A DNA stretch of 64,000 nucleotides from UBA1876 sp964515395 (lineage in GTDB: Bacteria; Synergistota; Synergistia; Synergistales; Thermovirgaceae). The translations under genes were made by a program, and so were the position numbers. The notes beneath the pieces were generated by a model, which made no database searches, was not told the DNA's origin, and was given only the letters and a program-made list of their open reading frames with translations. Positions 1 through 8,328 of the stretch are shown here, one piece after another (position 1 is the stretch's first letter; every line of letters begins with the position of its first letter). The stretch lies in NCBI GenBank assembly GCA_964515395.1, contig CAZERC010000002.1, forward strand, positions 62,001 through 126,000, given 5' to 3'.

Positions 1-1
1 T

Positions 2-436
2 TTGCTTGAAGACGTCCAGAAACTGGGGAAAAGGGGTGAGCTTGTCGAGGTGTCCGACGGTTATGGAAGAAATTACCTGATACCCCGGGGTCTGGCTGAA
101 GAGGCGACAAAGGGGAAGATCGCCGAACTCAAGGAAAAGGAACGCTCCAGAAAGGCAAAAAATGAAAAAGCCCGTGAAGAAGCTGAAGCATCCAGAAAAT
201 ATCTTCAGGGTAAAATTGTAAAGGTTGTGGCCAGCGCCGGCGAAAAGGGGAAGCTTTTCGGAAGCATAACAACAGCCCAGATAGCCGATGCCTTGAAAGA
301 GCAGTTTGATGTGACAGTCAGCAAGAAGGAAATAAAAGTAGATGAACACATCAAGGAAGTCGGCTCCTATCCGGTTTCGATACGCCTTTTCCCGGGCGTG
401 GAAGCCGAAATGACCGTCGCCGTGGAGGCAGGTTAG
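2..436 (+). CDS. rplI: 50S ribosomal protein L9 (5' truncated by window)
   Basis: Binds 23S rRNA as part of the large ribosomal subunit. The visible protein begins LEDVQKLGKRGELVEVSDGY and continues GRNYLIPRGLA, the L9 N-terminal domain signature. A lysine-rich connecting helix (about residues 35-75) and the C-terminal rRNA-binding domain ending in SIRLFPGVEAEMTV follow. Normal L9 starts with about six further residues (MKVILLED type), so the true start lies upstream of base 1 and the gene is cut by the window edge. The stop codon is one base before the dnaB start. The rplI-dnaB order is widespread in bacteria, which supports both calls. Confidence 0.97.
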   Translation: MLEDVQKLGKRGELVEVSDGYGRNYLIPRGLAEEATKGKIAELKEKERSRKAKNEKAREEAEASRKYLQGKIVKVVASAGEKGKLFGSITTAQIADALKEQFDVTVSKKEIKVDEHIKEVGSYPVSIRLFPGVEAEMTVAVEAG

Positions 437-437
437 C

Positions 438-1790
438 GTGTCAGCGCAGGTTTTCGACAAGGTTCCTCCTCATAATCTTGAAGCCGAGAGGGCCGTTCTC
501 GGGGCCTGCCTCCTGGATGCGGATGCGTTGACCCTCGCCGTAGACAGCCTGGTTGCCGAGGATTTTTACGACGCGGAACACCAGCAGATGTTCAAACTCA
601 TGCGTGACATGGCGGCGAAGTCCAAACCCGTCGATCCGTTGACTTTTCTTGAAGAGCTGTCAAAGCAGAAGATCAGGGATTCGTCCTGGGGGCAGCCATT
701 CGTTGCCGGCCTGGTGGACGCCGTTCCCACCACGGCGAACGTGGAGTATCATATCCGGATCGTCAAGGACAAATCTGTGCACAGACGGCTTATACAGGTC
801 GGAGGAGAGATCGCCAGACTCGGGTATGCAGAGGACAAGGAGCTTGAGGATGTCCTCGACGAATCTGAAAGAGCGGTCTTCGAGATCACACAGAGCGGGA
901 GCAAGGTTCCCTTCAGACGTGTCGGCGATGTGCTTGCCCCGACATTCCAGGCCATAGAAGAGAGATTCCATTCGCCGACGACGAACGTCACCGGCGTCCC
1001 AACGGGGTTCAAGGATTTCGAGACCCTGACTGGCGGTTTCCAGCCGGGGAGCCTGAACATCCTCGCGGCGAGACCTTCCATGGGGAAAACGGCTTTCGCC
1101 CTCGATGTTGCGCTTCACGCAGCCATCGAGAACGGGAGCCCTGTCCTTCTCTTCAGCCTTGAGATGAGCGCCGAGCAGCTGGTGCAGCGCATGCTGGGAT
1201 CGCGGGCGAAAGTGAACATTCATGACCTGCGGACAGGCATGTTCCATGAGAACAACTGGACCGATCTCGCCCAGGCGGCGGGGGATCTCGCCAAGGCCCC
1301 GATCTTCATTGACGACAGCTCTGTGCTGTCCACCCTTGATCTCAGGGCGAGAAGCCGGAGGTTCAAGTCGCAGTTCGCCAAAGACGGGGTCGGACTCATT
1401 GTGGTGGATTATCTGCAGCTGATGCATTTCACAAAAAGGATCGACAGCAAGCAACAGGAAGTCGCAGAAATTTCGCGATCCCTGAAATCTGTCGCCCGTG
1501 AGCTCGATATGCCGGTCATTGCCTTGTCGCAGCTCTCGAGGGCTGTCGAGCAGAGAACAGAAAAAAAACCTCAGCTTTCAGACCTTCGAGACAGCGGTGC
1601 CATCGAACAGGATGCCGATCTGGTCATCCTCTTGTACCGTGCCGGTTATTATGAAAATACGGGAGAGGAAGCAGACCCCTCGGCGGAAATCATCGTTGCA
1701 AAACACAGGAACGGGCCGACAGGAACGGTCAAGCTTGTCTTCCAGAAAGAATACGCCCATTTCGTCAACATGGCCTGGAATTCCATCTGA
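438..1790 (+). CDS. dnaB: Replicative DNA helicase DnaB
   Basis: Hexameric 5'-3' helicase that unwinds DNA at the replication fork. The 450-residue length fits the family. The N-terminal domain opens with PPHNLEAERAVLGACL. The RecA-like C-terminal domain has Walker A ARPSMGKTAFAL at about residue 211, the ALEMS-type motif FSLEMSAEQL, Walker B VDYLQLM and the arginine-finger region AVEQRTEKKPQLSDLRDSG. The GTG start at 438 lies 1 nt after the rplI stop and has GGAGG just upstream, inside the rplI end, so the two genes are probably translationally coupled. No intein or truncation is seen. Confidence 0.97.
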   Translation: MSAQVFDKVPPHNLEAERAVLGACLLDADALTLAVDSLVAEDFYDAEHQQMFKLMRDMAAKSKPVDPLTFLEELSKQKIRDSSWGQPFVAGLVDAVPTTANVEYHIRIVKDKSVHRRLIQVGGEIARLGYAEDKELEDVLDESERAVFEITQSGSKVPFRRVGDVLAPTFQAIEERFHSPTTNVTGVPTGFKDFETLTGGFQPGSLNILAARPSMGKTAFALDVALHAAIENGSPVLLFSLEMSAEQLVQRMLGSRAKVNIHDLRTGMFHENNWTDLAQAAGDLAKAPIFIDDSSVLSTLDLRARSRRFKSQFAKDGVGLIVVDYLQLMHFTKRIDSKQQEVAEISRSLKSVARELDMPVIALSQLSRAVEQRTEKKPQLSDLRDSGAIEQDADLVILLYRAGYYENTGEEADPSAEIIVAKHRNGPTGTVKLVFQKEYAHFVNMAWNSI

Positions 1791-1825
1791 CGGAAACTAT
1801 GAAAGCAACGGGGAAGGAGCGGGAG

Positions 1826-3673
1826 ATGGATTCATATCAGCAACGATCGGGGATCCACCCTCATATTGCAGATGATCCTGATTCCCTGCCGGGAGACAAG
1901 GAGCTTGTTCCGTTCCCGTTGTATGCGGGCATGCTTTTTGTTGCCCTTGCCGTTCCGAATATCGTCTTTTCGGGAACGGCGTGGTTCCAGACCCTCCATC
2001 TTCTCAAATGGTTCTTTGCTTTCGTGCCTGTGGGTATTCTTGCCCTTTGCGCGGGATACCGGCTCGCGAAATACGGGGCGGAGCGAACGGGATTCGCCCT
2101 TGATTCCTTCGGTGCCATATGGCTTTTTCTCCTTCTTTTTCTGACGCTGCAGCCCTTTTGGGCACCGCTGACATCGATCTCAACCTTTGTCAGGGAGTGG
2201 TTCTTTTTTGCCTCCCTGTGGATGGTTTATGTACTCGTCCGCTACAGGGGGATCGGAAAGTTGCTGGAAGTCCTGATCCTCGGCGGTGCCATAAACGCCT
2301 TTGTGAACATCGTCTTTGCGGAATTGCAGATTCGGGAACTGAACGCTCTTTTTCCCTTCATTCTTCCGACTCCAGGAAAATATATCGGCAACACGGGACA
2401 ACAGAACATGTTTGGCCTGTGGATAGCCATGGGACTGCTGGGAACGGTTTATATCCTGTTTCAACGGGGTCTCGACATCAAAAACGGGCAATCGCGTGCA
2501 ATAACTTTTGCGAACCTCTGTCTCCTTGCAGGCTTGAGCTGGGGGTTGTGGAATTCGACAAGCCGCTCGGCCTTTCTTTCCTTCGTTACGGGATGGCTCA
2601 TTCTGACGCTGGTGTACAGGATGCAGGGGTTCGGTCTGGAAAGGAAGACGTTCTGGAGAAGAAATGCCGCCGTGTTCCTCATACTGCTGGCGACCTTTTT
2701 CGCTTCCTACGCTTTCGGCAGGGGGAATATCTTTATTGCCAAATCCGGCCAGATGTTGAGTGAACCTGAAACGGTAGGGAAGCGTGACAGTATTTGGGCT
2801 ACAAGCTATACCATGTTTCGAATGCATCCGTTGAGCGGTGTCGGATTGGGGCATTACAAGTGGAATTACCTCGACTCCCAGAAGGAAATGCTCAAAAGAT
2901 GGCCCCGGAAGGAATGGAAATTCACGCTGTGGGCCCATAACGAAGTCCTTCAGTGGTTCTGTGAGACGGGAGTGGTCGGCGGGATAATACTCATCCTCTT
3001 TGGAATATGGTGGCTCAGGTCTTTCGGGCGGGTGCTTTCCGGGCGGATACGGGTCGAACCTGAAACGGCCTGGGCCAGCGGCATGCTTTTTTTACTGTGG
3101 TTCAACGCCATGTGGACCCGGCCCTTTCACAGGATCGAGGATGTGTTGTGGATGGCCTTTGCATTTGCGCTGGCCAATCGGGAAATGCTGTCAGTCGGGT
3201 CGGAGTGGACGGAACTCAGAAGGGAATGGATTGTACGTCTTTTCGGCCTGTCCATGACCGCAGTGGCATTGGCGGGCTTGGCGTTTTTCGTCAGCGGGAT
3301 GTATGGCGACCGGCAGTTGCGGTCCGCAGTGGAAACGAGTGAAGCTGCAGCACAGCTTGAGCATCTCCAAAGGGCCCAACGGCACTTGATGGTAAGCGAT
3401 CTGGCGGAGCGCCAGATCGCCTATCACTTCATTGCCAGAGCCCGTGCGACAGGCAGAGCCGATCATCTCGCCGAAGGGATCAACCGGCTTCACGCCTATT
3501 TCAGGACGGAACCCCAGTCTCGCGAACTCAACCGACTTCTGGGGTGGTATCGGAGACTTGACGAAGACGAGCTTTTCGAAATGGTGGCCGTGTACCTTCA
3601 CCCGTGGTCGAGCCCTGATTCCATTGTCTCACCGCCGCAGAGTAATCCTCCTCTCGAAGACAGGCGTCCCTGA
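1826..3673 (+). CDS. O-antigen ligase / Wzy-like polytopic membrane protein
   Basis: Predicted inner-membrane protein of about 615 residues with roughly ten to twelve hydrophobic segments. The central region SRSAFLSFVTGWLI and the later HNEVLQWFCETGVVGG match the Wzy_C (O-antigen ligase/polymerase) pattern of small residues, Arg and an H-N..ETG loop. The soluble C-terminal tail (about residues 500-615) is helical and may be TPR-like. The ATG at 1826 is preferred over the in-frame ATG at 1799 because AAGGAG (1814-1819) sits 6 nt upstream. It lies just downstream of dnaB and converges on glnN 3 bp away. The likely role is polymerising or ligating surface polysaccharide; WaaL, Wzy and a pilin glycosylase cannot be told apart from sequence alone. 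Confidence 0.72.
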   Translation: MDSYQQRSGIHPHIADDPDSLPGDKELVPFPLYAGMLFVALAVPNIVFSGTAWFQTLHLLKWFFAFVPVGILALCAGYRLAKYGAERTGFALDSFGAIWLFLLLFLTLQPFWAPLTSISTFVREWFFFASLWMVYVLVRYRGIGKLLEVLILGGAINAFVNIVFAELQIRELNALFPFILPTPGKYIGNTGQQNMFGLWIAMGLLGTVYILFQRGLDIKNGQSRAITFANLCLLAGLSWGLWNSTSRSAFLSFVTGWLILTLVYRMQGFGLERKTFWRRNAAVFLILLATFFASYAFGRGNIFIAKSGQMLSEPETVGKRDSIWATSYTMFRMHPLSGVGLGHYKWNYLDSQKEMLKRWPRKEWKFTLWAHNEVLQWFCETGVVGGIILILFGIWWLRSFGRVLSGRIRVEPETAWASGMLFLLWFNAMWTRPFHRIEDVLWMAFAFALANREMLSVGSEWTELRREWIVRLFGLSMTAVALAGLAFFVSGMYGDRQLRSAVETSEAAAQLEHLQRAQRHLMVSDLAERQIAYHFIARARATGRADHLAEGINRLHAYFRTEPQSRELNRLLGWYRRLDEDELFEMVAVYLHPWSSPDSIVSPPQSNPPLEDRRP

Positions 3674-3676
3674 ACC

Positions 3677-5797
3677 TCAGGAAATGTTGAGCAGCGCCTG
3701 ATACCTGGGGAAAGGCCAAAATTCCGAAGAAACGACTGTCTCCGCTTCCTGGCAGAGCCTCCTGAGTTCCTCCATGACGGGCAGGGACCTGGAGGTAAGG
3801 TCGTCGGACTGCTCCGTGAGGGACAGGTCGTGGACGCCGTTTTTCACCCCCGAAAGCTGGTTTACTGCAACAAGAATATCATTCTTGAGTTTCACGAGGC
3901 TGCGTATCTGTTTTTTCCATTCCGACGTGTCCGTCCCGATATCCTCCGGTACCGACGAGAAGGCTTCGCTCTCGAGCCGTATCTGTTTCGACAAGGCGGG
4001 CAAGACATCCTCGCGAATCATGGACTCCATGACGGTTATGTCGATTTCCAGGGTCTTTATGTACTGCTCGAGGCGCGTTTCATAATATGCAGTAATTTCC
4101 CTGTCGCTGAATATCCCGAGGCTGTCAAGGAGTTCGCGATGTTCGGGCACCAGGTAGAGGTTCAATGCCTCGAAGGTTGTTTCCGCAACGGGAAGTCCCC
4201 TGCGGATGGCTTCTTCCTTCCAATCCTCGGAATAGCAGTTGCCCTCAAAACGGATGTTGTTGCTCTCGTTAACGGCCGTTTTTATCGCGTCAAGGGCCGC
4301 ATCGGCCACGTCGGTTTCCGCAAGGCGTGCTTCGATACGCTCTGCCATTCGATCCATTCCCCAGGCCCAGACGGCCAGAATCATCGTCAATGGACCCGCC
4401 GTCGACTGGGATGACCCGGGAGCACGGAACTCGAACTTGTTCCCCGTGTAGGCGATGGGAGCGGTCCTGTTCCGGTCGGTATACTCGGGCTGAATAGAAG
4501 GGAGCCGGTTGAGTCCAAGATCAAGCATCCCCTTGGATGGCAGTTCCTCCGGAAGTCCTTCGCCGATTCGTTCCAGAATCTGTGTCAATACGTTGCCGAG
4601 ATGGATGCTCATGATTGCCGGTGGTGCTTCGTTGCCGCCCAGCCGGTGCATGTTGCCCGGCGTTGCGATGGAAGCCCTCAAAAGGCCTCCGAAACGGGCG
4701 ACGCCGAGAAGCAGGCTGCATAAAAGCGTCAAAAACTGCAGGTTTTTCCGTTGACTTGAAGCGGGTTTGAGAAGGTTTCTGCCTTCGCTGTCCTGTAAAG
4801 AAAAGTTCAGGTGCTTGCCGCTTCCGTTGATGAAGGAAAAGGGCTTTTCGTGGAGCAGGAGGCGGAACCTGTGCCGACTGGCGACGCGCCGCATCTGTTC
4901 CATGAGTATCTGGTTCTGGTCTACGGAAAGGTTAGCTTCCGTAAACTGTGGTGCGAATTCAAACTGGCATGGTGCAACCTCGTTGTGGCGGGTTTTGAGG
5001 ACCATGCCGAGGCTGAGCATCCTGTCGCTCAGGTCTTCCATGAACGCAAGGACCCTGGGATGAATAGATCCAAAGTAATGGTCTTCCATCTGCTGTCCCT
5101 TTGGAGGTGGGGAGCCCATGAGCGTCCTTCCGCAGTACAAAAGATCTTCACGCCTTTCGGCCTTGTCGGCGTCTACGAGAAAGAACTCCTGTTCGGCGCC
5201 CATGGTGACCTGGGTCCAGCGGACATTCCTGTTTCCGAAAAGCTTGAGGATCCGGAGCGTCCTTTCCTCAACGGCTGAAAGGGCACGGAGGAGTGGCGTT
5301 TTCATGTCCAGAGGCGTACCGTCGTTGCTGATGAAAACGGAAGGAATGCACAGGGTGCCGCCGTTTTCGCTGGGGATGACGAAGGCCGGGCTTGTCGGGT
5401 CCCATGCGGTGTACCCGCGTGCCTCGAAAGTGGATCTCATCCCGCCCGAAGGAAGTGATGAGGCGTCAGGTTCGCTCTGGATGAGTTCTTCGCCGCTAAA
5501 TGATTCAATGGGCGTTCCATTGGCGTCTACGGTAAGAAAGGCCATGTGTTTTTCGGCGGTAAGTTCCGTGCGGGGGTGGAACCAGTGGGTGTAGTGGGTC
5601 GCTCCCCTTGAGATGGCCCATTCTTTCATGGCCGAGGCGACAATGTCGGCAGTGGCGAAGTCAAGTTTTTCACCGCCGGACATGATGTTTTTCAGTTTTT
5701 CGAAGGTCTGCTTCGGGAGCCCCTTTCGCATGGCCTTCTCACCGAAAACGTTAACTCCGAAAAGCCTGGTTGGCCGAGTCTCACGAGTATCATTCAT
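3677..5797 (-). CDS. glnN: Glutamine synthetase type III (GlnN family)
   Basis: ATP-dependent ligation of ammonia to glutamate. At 706 residues it has the length of GSIII, not the about 450 of GSI. Family features include the N-terminal LFGVNVFGEKAMRKGLPK, THWFHPRTELTAEKHMAF, the metal and glutamate region GAEQEFFLVD, NEVAPCQFEFAP, and the ATP-binding GSGKHLNFSL near residue 330. A C-terminal helical extension is present. The start is fixed by GGGAGG 7 nt upstream. It lies downstream of the GntR gene on the same strand, separated by a terminator-like hairpin, and has its own promoter candidate at 5828-5856. It would assimilate ammonia in an organism that otherwise releases it from amino acids. 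Confidence 0.95.
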   Translation of the reverse strand: MNDTRETRPTRLFGVNVFGEKAMRKGLPKQTFEKLKNIMSGGEKLDFATADIVASAMKEWAISRGATHYTHWFHPRTELTAEKHMAFLTVDANGTPIESFSGEELIQSEPDASSLPSGGMRSTFEARGYTAWDPTSPAFVIPSENGGTLCIPSVFISNDGTPLDMKTPLLRALSAVEERTLRILKLFGNRNVRWTQVTMGAEQEFFLVDADKAERREDLLYCGRTLMGSPPPKGQQMEDHYFGSIHPRVLAFMEDLSDRMLSLGMVLKTRHNEVAPCQFEFAPQFTEANLSVDQNQILMEQMRRVASRHRFRLLLHEKPFSFINGSGKHLNFSLQDSEGRNLLKPASSQRKNLQFLTLLCSLLLGVARFGGLLRASIATPGNMHRLGGNEAPPAIMSIHLGNVLTQILERIGEGLPEELPSKGMLDLGLNRLPSIQPEYTDRNRTAPIAYTGNKFEFRAPGSSQSTAGPLTMILAVWAWGMDRMAERIEARLAETDVADAALDAIKTAVNESNNIRFEGNCYSEDWKEEAIRRGLPVAETTFEALNLYLVPEHRELLDSLGIFSDREITAYYETRLEQYIKTLEIDITVMESMIREDVLPALSKQIRLESEAFSSVPEDIGTDTSEWKKQIRSLVKLKNDILVAVNQLSGVKNGVHDLSLTEQSDDLTSRSLPVMEELRRLCQEAETVVSSEFWPFPRYQALLNIS

Positions 5798-5827
5798 GGG
5801 TACGCCCTCCCTTTGATATAATATGTG

Positions 5828-5856
5828 TATATACCACAGATGGGCCTTATATGCAA
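5828..5856 (-). promoter_or_regulatory. Candidate promoter of glnN with overlapping GTATATAC palindrome
   Basis: On the minus strand TTGCAT (5856-5851) and TATATA (5833-5828) are separated by 17 nt, a good sigma-70-type spacing, about 30 nt upstream of the glnN start. The -10 overlaps the palindrome GTATATAC (5827-5834), which resembles the GTATAC boxes between the GntR gene and the SDR operon. This suggests, by inference, that the GntR protein might also act here. Confidence 0.5.
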
Positions 5857-5900
5857 TGAGTAATCACATATAGTATTGTAAATCAGGGCTTATATACGTA

Positions 5901-5944
5901 AAAACAACAAAACAGCCGTGTATACAGGGCGGTTTTGTTGTTTT
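5901..5944 (-). terminator. Hairpin terminator downstream of the GntR gene
   Basis: Arms 5901-5917 and 5928-5944 pair over 17 positions with a single mismatch; on the minus strand the second arm ends in a T-rich run followed by one more T. The 10-nt loop holds GTGTATACAG, which contains the GTATAC box seen in the regulator's own promoter region. It lies 25 nt beyond the stop of the GntR gene and upstream of glnN, so it probably separates the two transcripts. Confidence 0.65.
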
Positions 5945-5968
5945 CGCAACTTCGTCAGATCACAGGCT

Positions 5969-6616
5969 TCAGCTATTTTTCAACGCCTTTCTTGAAAGGT
6001 CGACGTGCGTACATATCAGCTTTTCGGCAAGGTCCGGATCATTATGACGAAGTGCGGAAAGAATCTGTCGGTGCTCGTCGAGACTGGGATTGGAGTCAAA
6101 GTCGAAGAAAGATTCAAAGAGAACCATATAGACATAGATTCGGGAAAGTACATTCCCGACGAATTCGGCAAGCATCCTGTTTCCGCTTGCTTCTGCGATA
6201 ATTCCGTGAAAGGCCATATTCACCCGCAGATATTCGTCGAGGTGCCTTTCGGCAAAGGCCTGTTCCTCTTCGAGTATATTTTCCTCGAGTCTGTATAAGT
6301 CCGGAGGCCTGATCAGCTTGGCCGCCTTTTTCACGGCCAGGCACTCAAGATATTCACGGAGTTCATAGGCATCCTGAACCTCCCCCGGAGTCGGAAAGAC
6401 GAGACGGGCACCCAGATTGGGGATAAAATCGACAAGCCCCTCGTTGGCAAGCCTGCGAAGCGCTTCCCGGACTGGTGTCCGGCTGACTTCAAGTTCCCTT
6501 GCTAGGGAAGCTTCGGGAAGCCGTTGCCCGGCACGAAGTTTCTTCCCGAAAATTCTTTTTCTTAATTCCCGGTAGACATATTCCGAGGCGGTCGAAAAAT
6601 CTTGTTGTGTTCTCAT
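5969..6616 (-). CDS. GntR family transcriptional regulator, FCD (FadR) subfamily
   Basis: DNA-binding repressor or activator of 215 residues. The N-terminal winged helix (about residues 8-75) contains the GntR signature LRAGQRLPEASLARELEVSR followed by TPVREALRRLANEGLV. The C-terminal FCD ligand domain has the metal-binding pattern (MAFHGIIAEASGNRML and a later CTHVDLSRKAL) typical of regulators sensing small carboxylic acids. It is transcribed divergently from the SDR/GcvP-like operon. The 122-bp gap holds three regularly spaced GTATAC boxes that overlap predicted promoters in both directions, so it probably controls that operon and itself. The ligand is unknown. Confidence 0.93.
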   Translation of the reverse strand: MRTQQDFSTASEYVYRELRKRIFGKKLRAGQRLPEASLARELEVSRTPVREALRRLANEGLVDFIPNLGARLVFPTPGEVQDAYELREYLECLAVKKAAKLIRPPDLYRLEENILEEEQAFAERHLDEYLRVNMAFHGIIAEASGNRMLAEFVGNVLSRIYVYMVLFESFFDFDSNPSLDEHRQILSALRHNDPDLAEKLICTHVDLSRKALKNS

Positions 6617-6640
6617 ATACGTTCCTCCCGGCCATTGGAG

Positions 6641-6669
6641 TTGACGTTTCAGGCAAGATCATGTACAAA
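6641..6669 (+). promoter_or_regulatory. Candidate promoter of the SDR/GcvP-like operon
   Basis: TTGACG (6641-6646) and TACAAA (6664-6669) are spaced by 17 nt, and the GTATAC operator array begins 5 nt downstream. Repressor bound there would block transcription initiation. On the other strand TTGGTA (6700-6695) and TATACA (6678-6673) with 16-nt spacing could serve the GntR gene. Confidence 0.5.
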
Positions 6670-6673
6670 ACAT

Positions 6674-6697
6674 GTATACGTAGTATACCATGTATAC
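6674..6697. promoter_or_regulatory. Three GTATAC operator-like boxes with 9-bp phasing
   Basis: The hexamer GTATAC occurs at 6674-6679, 6683-6688 and 6692-6697, each start exactly 9 bp after the last. The flanks of the outer boxes extend to ATGTATAC. The array sits between the divergent GntR gene and the operon beginning at 6739. FCD-type GntR proteins typically bind short palindromes of this size. This is probably the regulator's operator. Confidence 0.7.
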
Positions 6698-6738
6698 CAA
6701 AAATGTGAATTCACGAACTTTTGAAAGGGGCGTTCCGG

Positions 6739-7485
6739 ATGTATGAGGACCTGAAAGGTCGTACCGTACTTGTTACCGGTGGAGCCAGCGGAATTGGAGA
6801 AGCGACGGCGCTGCGTTTTCTTGAGGAGGGGTGTCGTGTCGCCGTTTTTGACAGGGACGAGAAGGCCCTCGAAAGAGTTGCTGCCGAGAATCCGGGGCTT
6901 GAGCTGATGATTTCTGGAGATGTCAGCCGACCTGTTGATGTGGACAAGGCCTTTGATCAAATTGACAAGGAATTCGGCGGGATCGACATCCTTGTTTCGA
7001 ATGCCGGAATCAGCGTGAGAAACCCTTATACCGAGGTTTCCTACGATCAATGGACGAACGTGATGGGCATCAATCTCGGAGGGATGTTCCTTTTCGCCAA
7101 GGCTGCCGCGAAACGCATGAAGGCCCAAAAGGTCGGCGTCATCCTGATGACGGCGTCGACGAACGGCATGGAAGGACATCCACTGTATGCGGATTACAAT
7201 GCCTCAAAGGCCGGAGTTATCCTCCTGACCAAAACACTTGCTTTGGAATTTGCACCTGACATCAGGGTGAACTGCGTGAGTCCGGGCTATGTCCTTACGC
7301 CCATGCAAAAAGGGGAATATACCGAGGAAATGCTCGAGAAGGTCAACGAGAAGATCCCCTTCAAAAGACATGCGAAGCCCTCGGAAGTTGCCGCATTGTT
7401 CGCCTTTCTTGCGTCCGGCCAGGCTTCCTACATCACCGGCGCAAACATTCCCATCGACGGTGGTGAGACGGCCGGCCTCATTTAG
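6739..7485 (+). CDS. Short-chain dehydrogenase/reductase (SDR), first of two
   Basis: NAD(P)-dependent oxidoreductase of 248 residues. It has the classical SDR cofactor motif TGGASGIGE at about residues 13-21, the NAG structural motif (SNAGIS), the catalytic Tyr-Lys pair in YNASK, and a C-terminal GANIPIDGGET. The ATG at 6739 has GAAAGGGG 8 nt upstream; an in-frame TTG at 6721 lacks an SD. It opens the operon regulated from the GTATAC array and is followed 31 bp later by a second SDR. Together with the GcvP-like pair it presumably oxidises a hydroxy or sugar-acid type substrate. The substrate cannot be read from sequence. Confidence 0.9.
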   Translation: MYEDLKGRTVLVTGGASGIGEATALRFLEEGCRVAVFDRDEKALERVAAENPGLELMISGDVSRPVDVDKAFDQIDKEFGGIDILVSNAGISVRNPYTEVSYDQWTNVMGINLGGMFLFAKAAAKRMKAQKVGVILMTASTNGMEGHPLYADYNASKAGVILLTKTLALEFAPDIRVNCVSPGYVLTPMQKGEYTEEMLEKVNEKIPFKRHAKPSEVAALFAFLASGQASYITGANIPIDGGETAGLI

Positions 7486-7516
7486 GGACCAGGCTACATA
7501 CAAAGGAGGAAACAAA

Positions 7517-8284
7517 ATGAAACATGAAGAATTACTCAGCCTGAAGGGCAAGGTTGCTGTGGTGACCGGGGCGGCTTCGGGCATAGGCAAAGGGTGTGCT
7601 GATTTCCTTTCAGATATGGGGGCCGACGTGGTGCTCCTCGATGTCTCCAGGGAAAAGGGTGAGGCAGCTGCAGCAGGAATCGGGCCGACCGCACAATTCA
7701 TGCAATGCGACATTACGGACGAATCGCAGTGCGAAGCCATGTCTGAGAAGGTGAAAGATCAGTTCGGGAGAGTCGATATCCTGGTCAACTGCGCCGGTGT
7801 CATCCGGAGGAAAAGTGTCGTAGACCTTGCTGAAAAGGATTGGGATATCGTTATCGACGTCGGACTTAAAGGGATATTTCTCGTTTCGAAGCACCTGATT
7901 CCGATCATGTCGTCAGGCGGAGGCGGAAGTATCATCAATATCGGCTCAGGCTGGGGTATACAGGGCGGACCGAACGCCGCTGCATATTGCGCGGCCAAAG
8001 GCGGGGTTACAAACCTCACGAGAGCCATGGCCATTGATCACGGTCCTCAAAATGTCCGTGTCAACTGCGTGTCCCCCGGAGATACGGATACTCCCCTTTT
8101 GCGGGACGAGGCAAGACAGCTTGGAATCGATGAAGGCGAGTGGCTTGCCGAAAGCGCCGATCGCCCCCTTGCGAGGCTCGGGGAACCCCGGGACATTGCC
8201 ATGGCGGTATATTTCCTGGCCAGCGATCTTTCGGGGTGGGTTACAGGTGCAAATATCGTCGTCGATGGCGGCGGGACAGCCTGA
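7517..8284 (+). CDS. Short-chain dehydrogenase/reductase (SDR), second of two
   Basis: Classical SDR of 255 residues, only distantly similar to its neighbour. It has TGAASGIGK for the Rossmann fold, NCAGVI, a Ser in the GSGWGIQGG segment and the catalytic YCAAK, then SPGDTDTPL and a final GANIVVDGGGTA. The start ATG at 7517 is fixed by a near-consensus AAAGGAGGA ending 6 nt upstream; the reading frame is open further upstream but overlaps the first SDR out of frame. Two tandem SDRs may act on successive or alternative hydroxyl positions. Substrate unknown. Confidence 0.9.
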   Translation: MKHEELLSLKGKVAVVTGAASGIGKGCADFLSDMGADVVLLDVSREKGEAAAAGIGPTAQFMQCDITDESQCEAMSEKVKDQFGRVDILVNCAGVIRRKSVVDLAEKDWDIVIDVGLKGIFLVSKHLIPIMSSGGGGSIINIGSGWGIQGGPNAAAYCAAKGGVTNLTRAMAIDHGPQNVRVNCVSPGDTDTPLLRDEARQLGIDEGEWLAESADRPLARLGEPRDIAMAVYFLASDLSGWVTGANIVVDGGGTA

Positions 8285-8328
8285 TCCTTCATGTTTCGTG
8301 GGAAATCATACAAGAGGAGGAGTAACTT

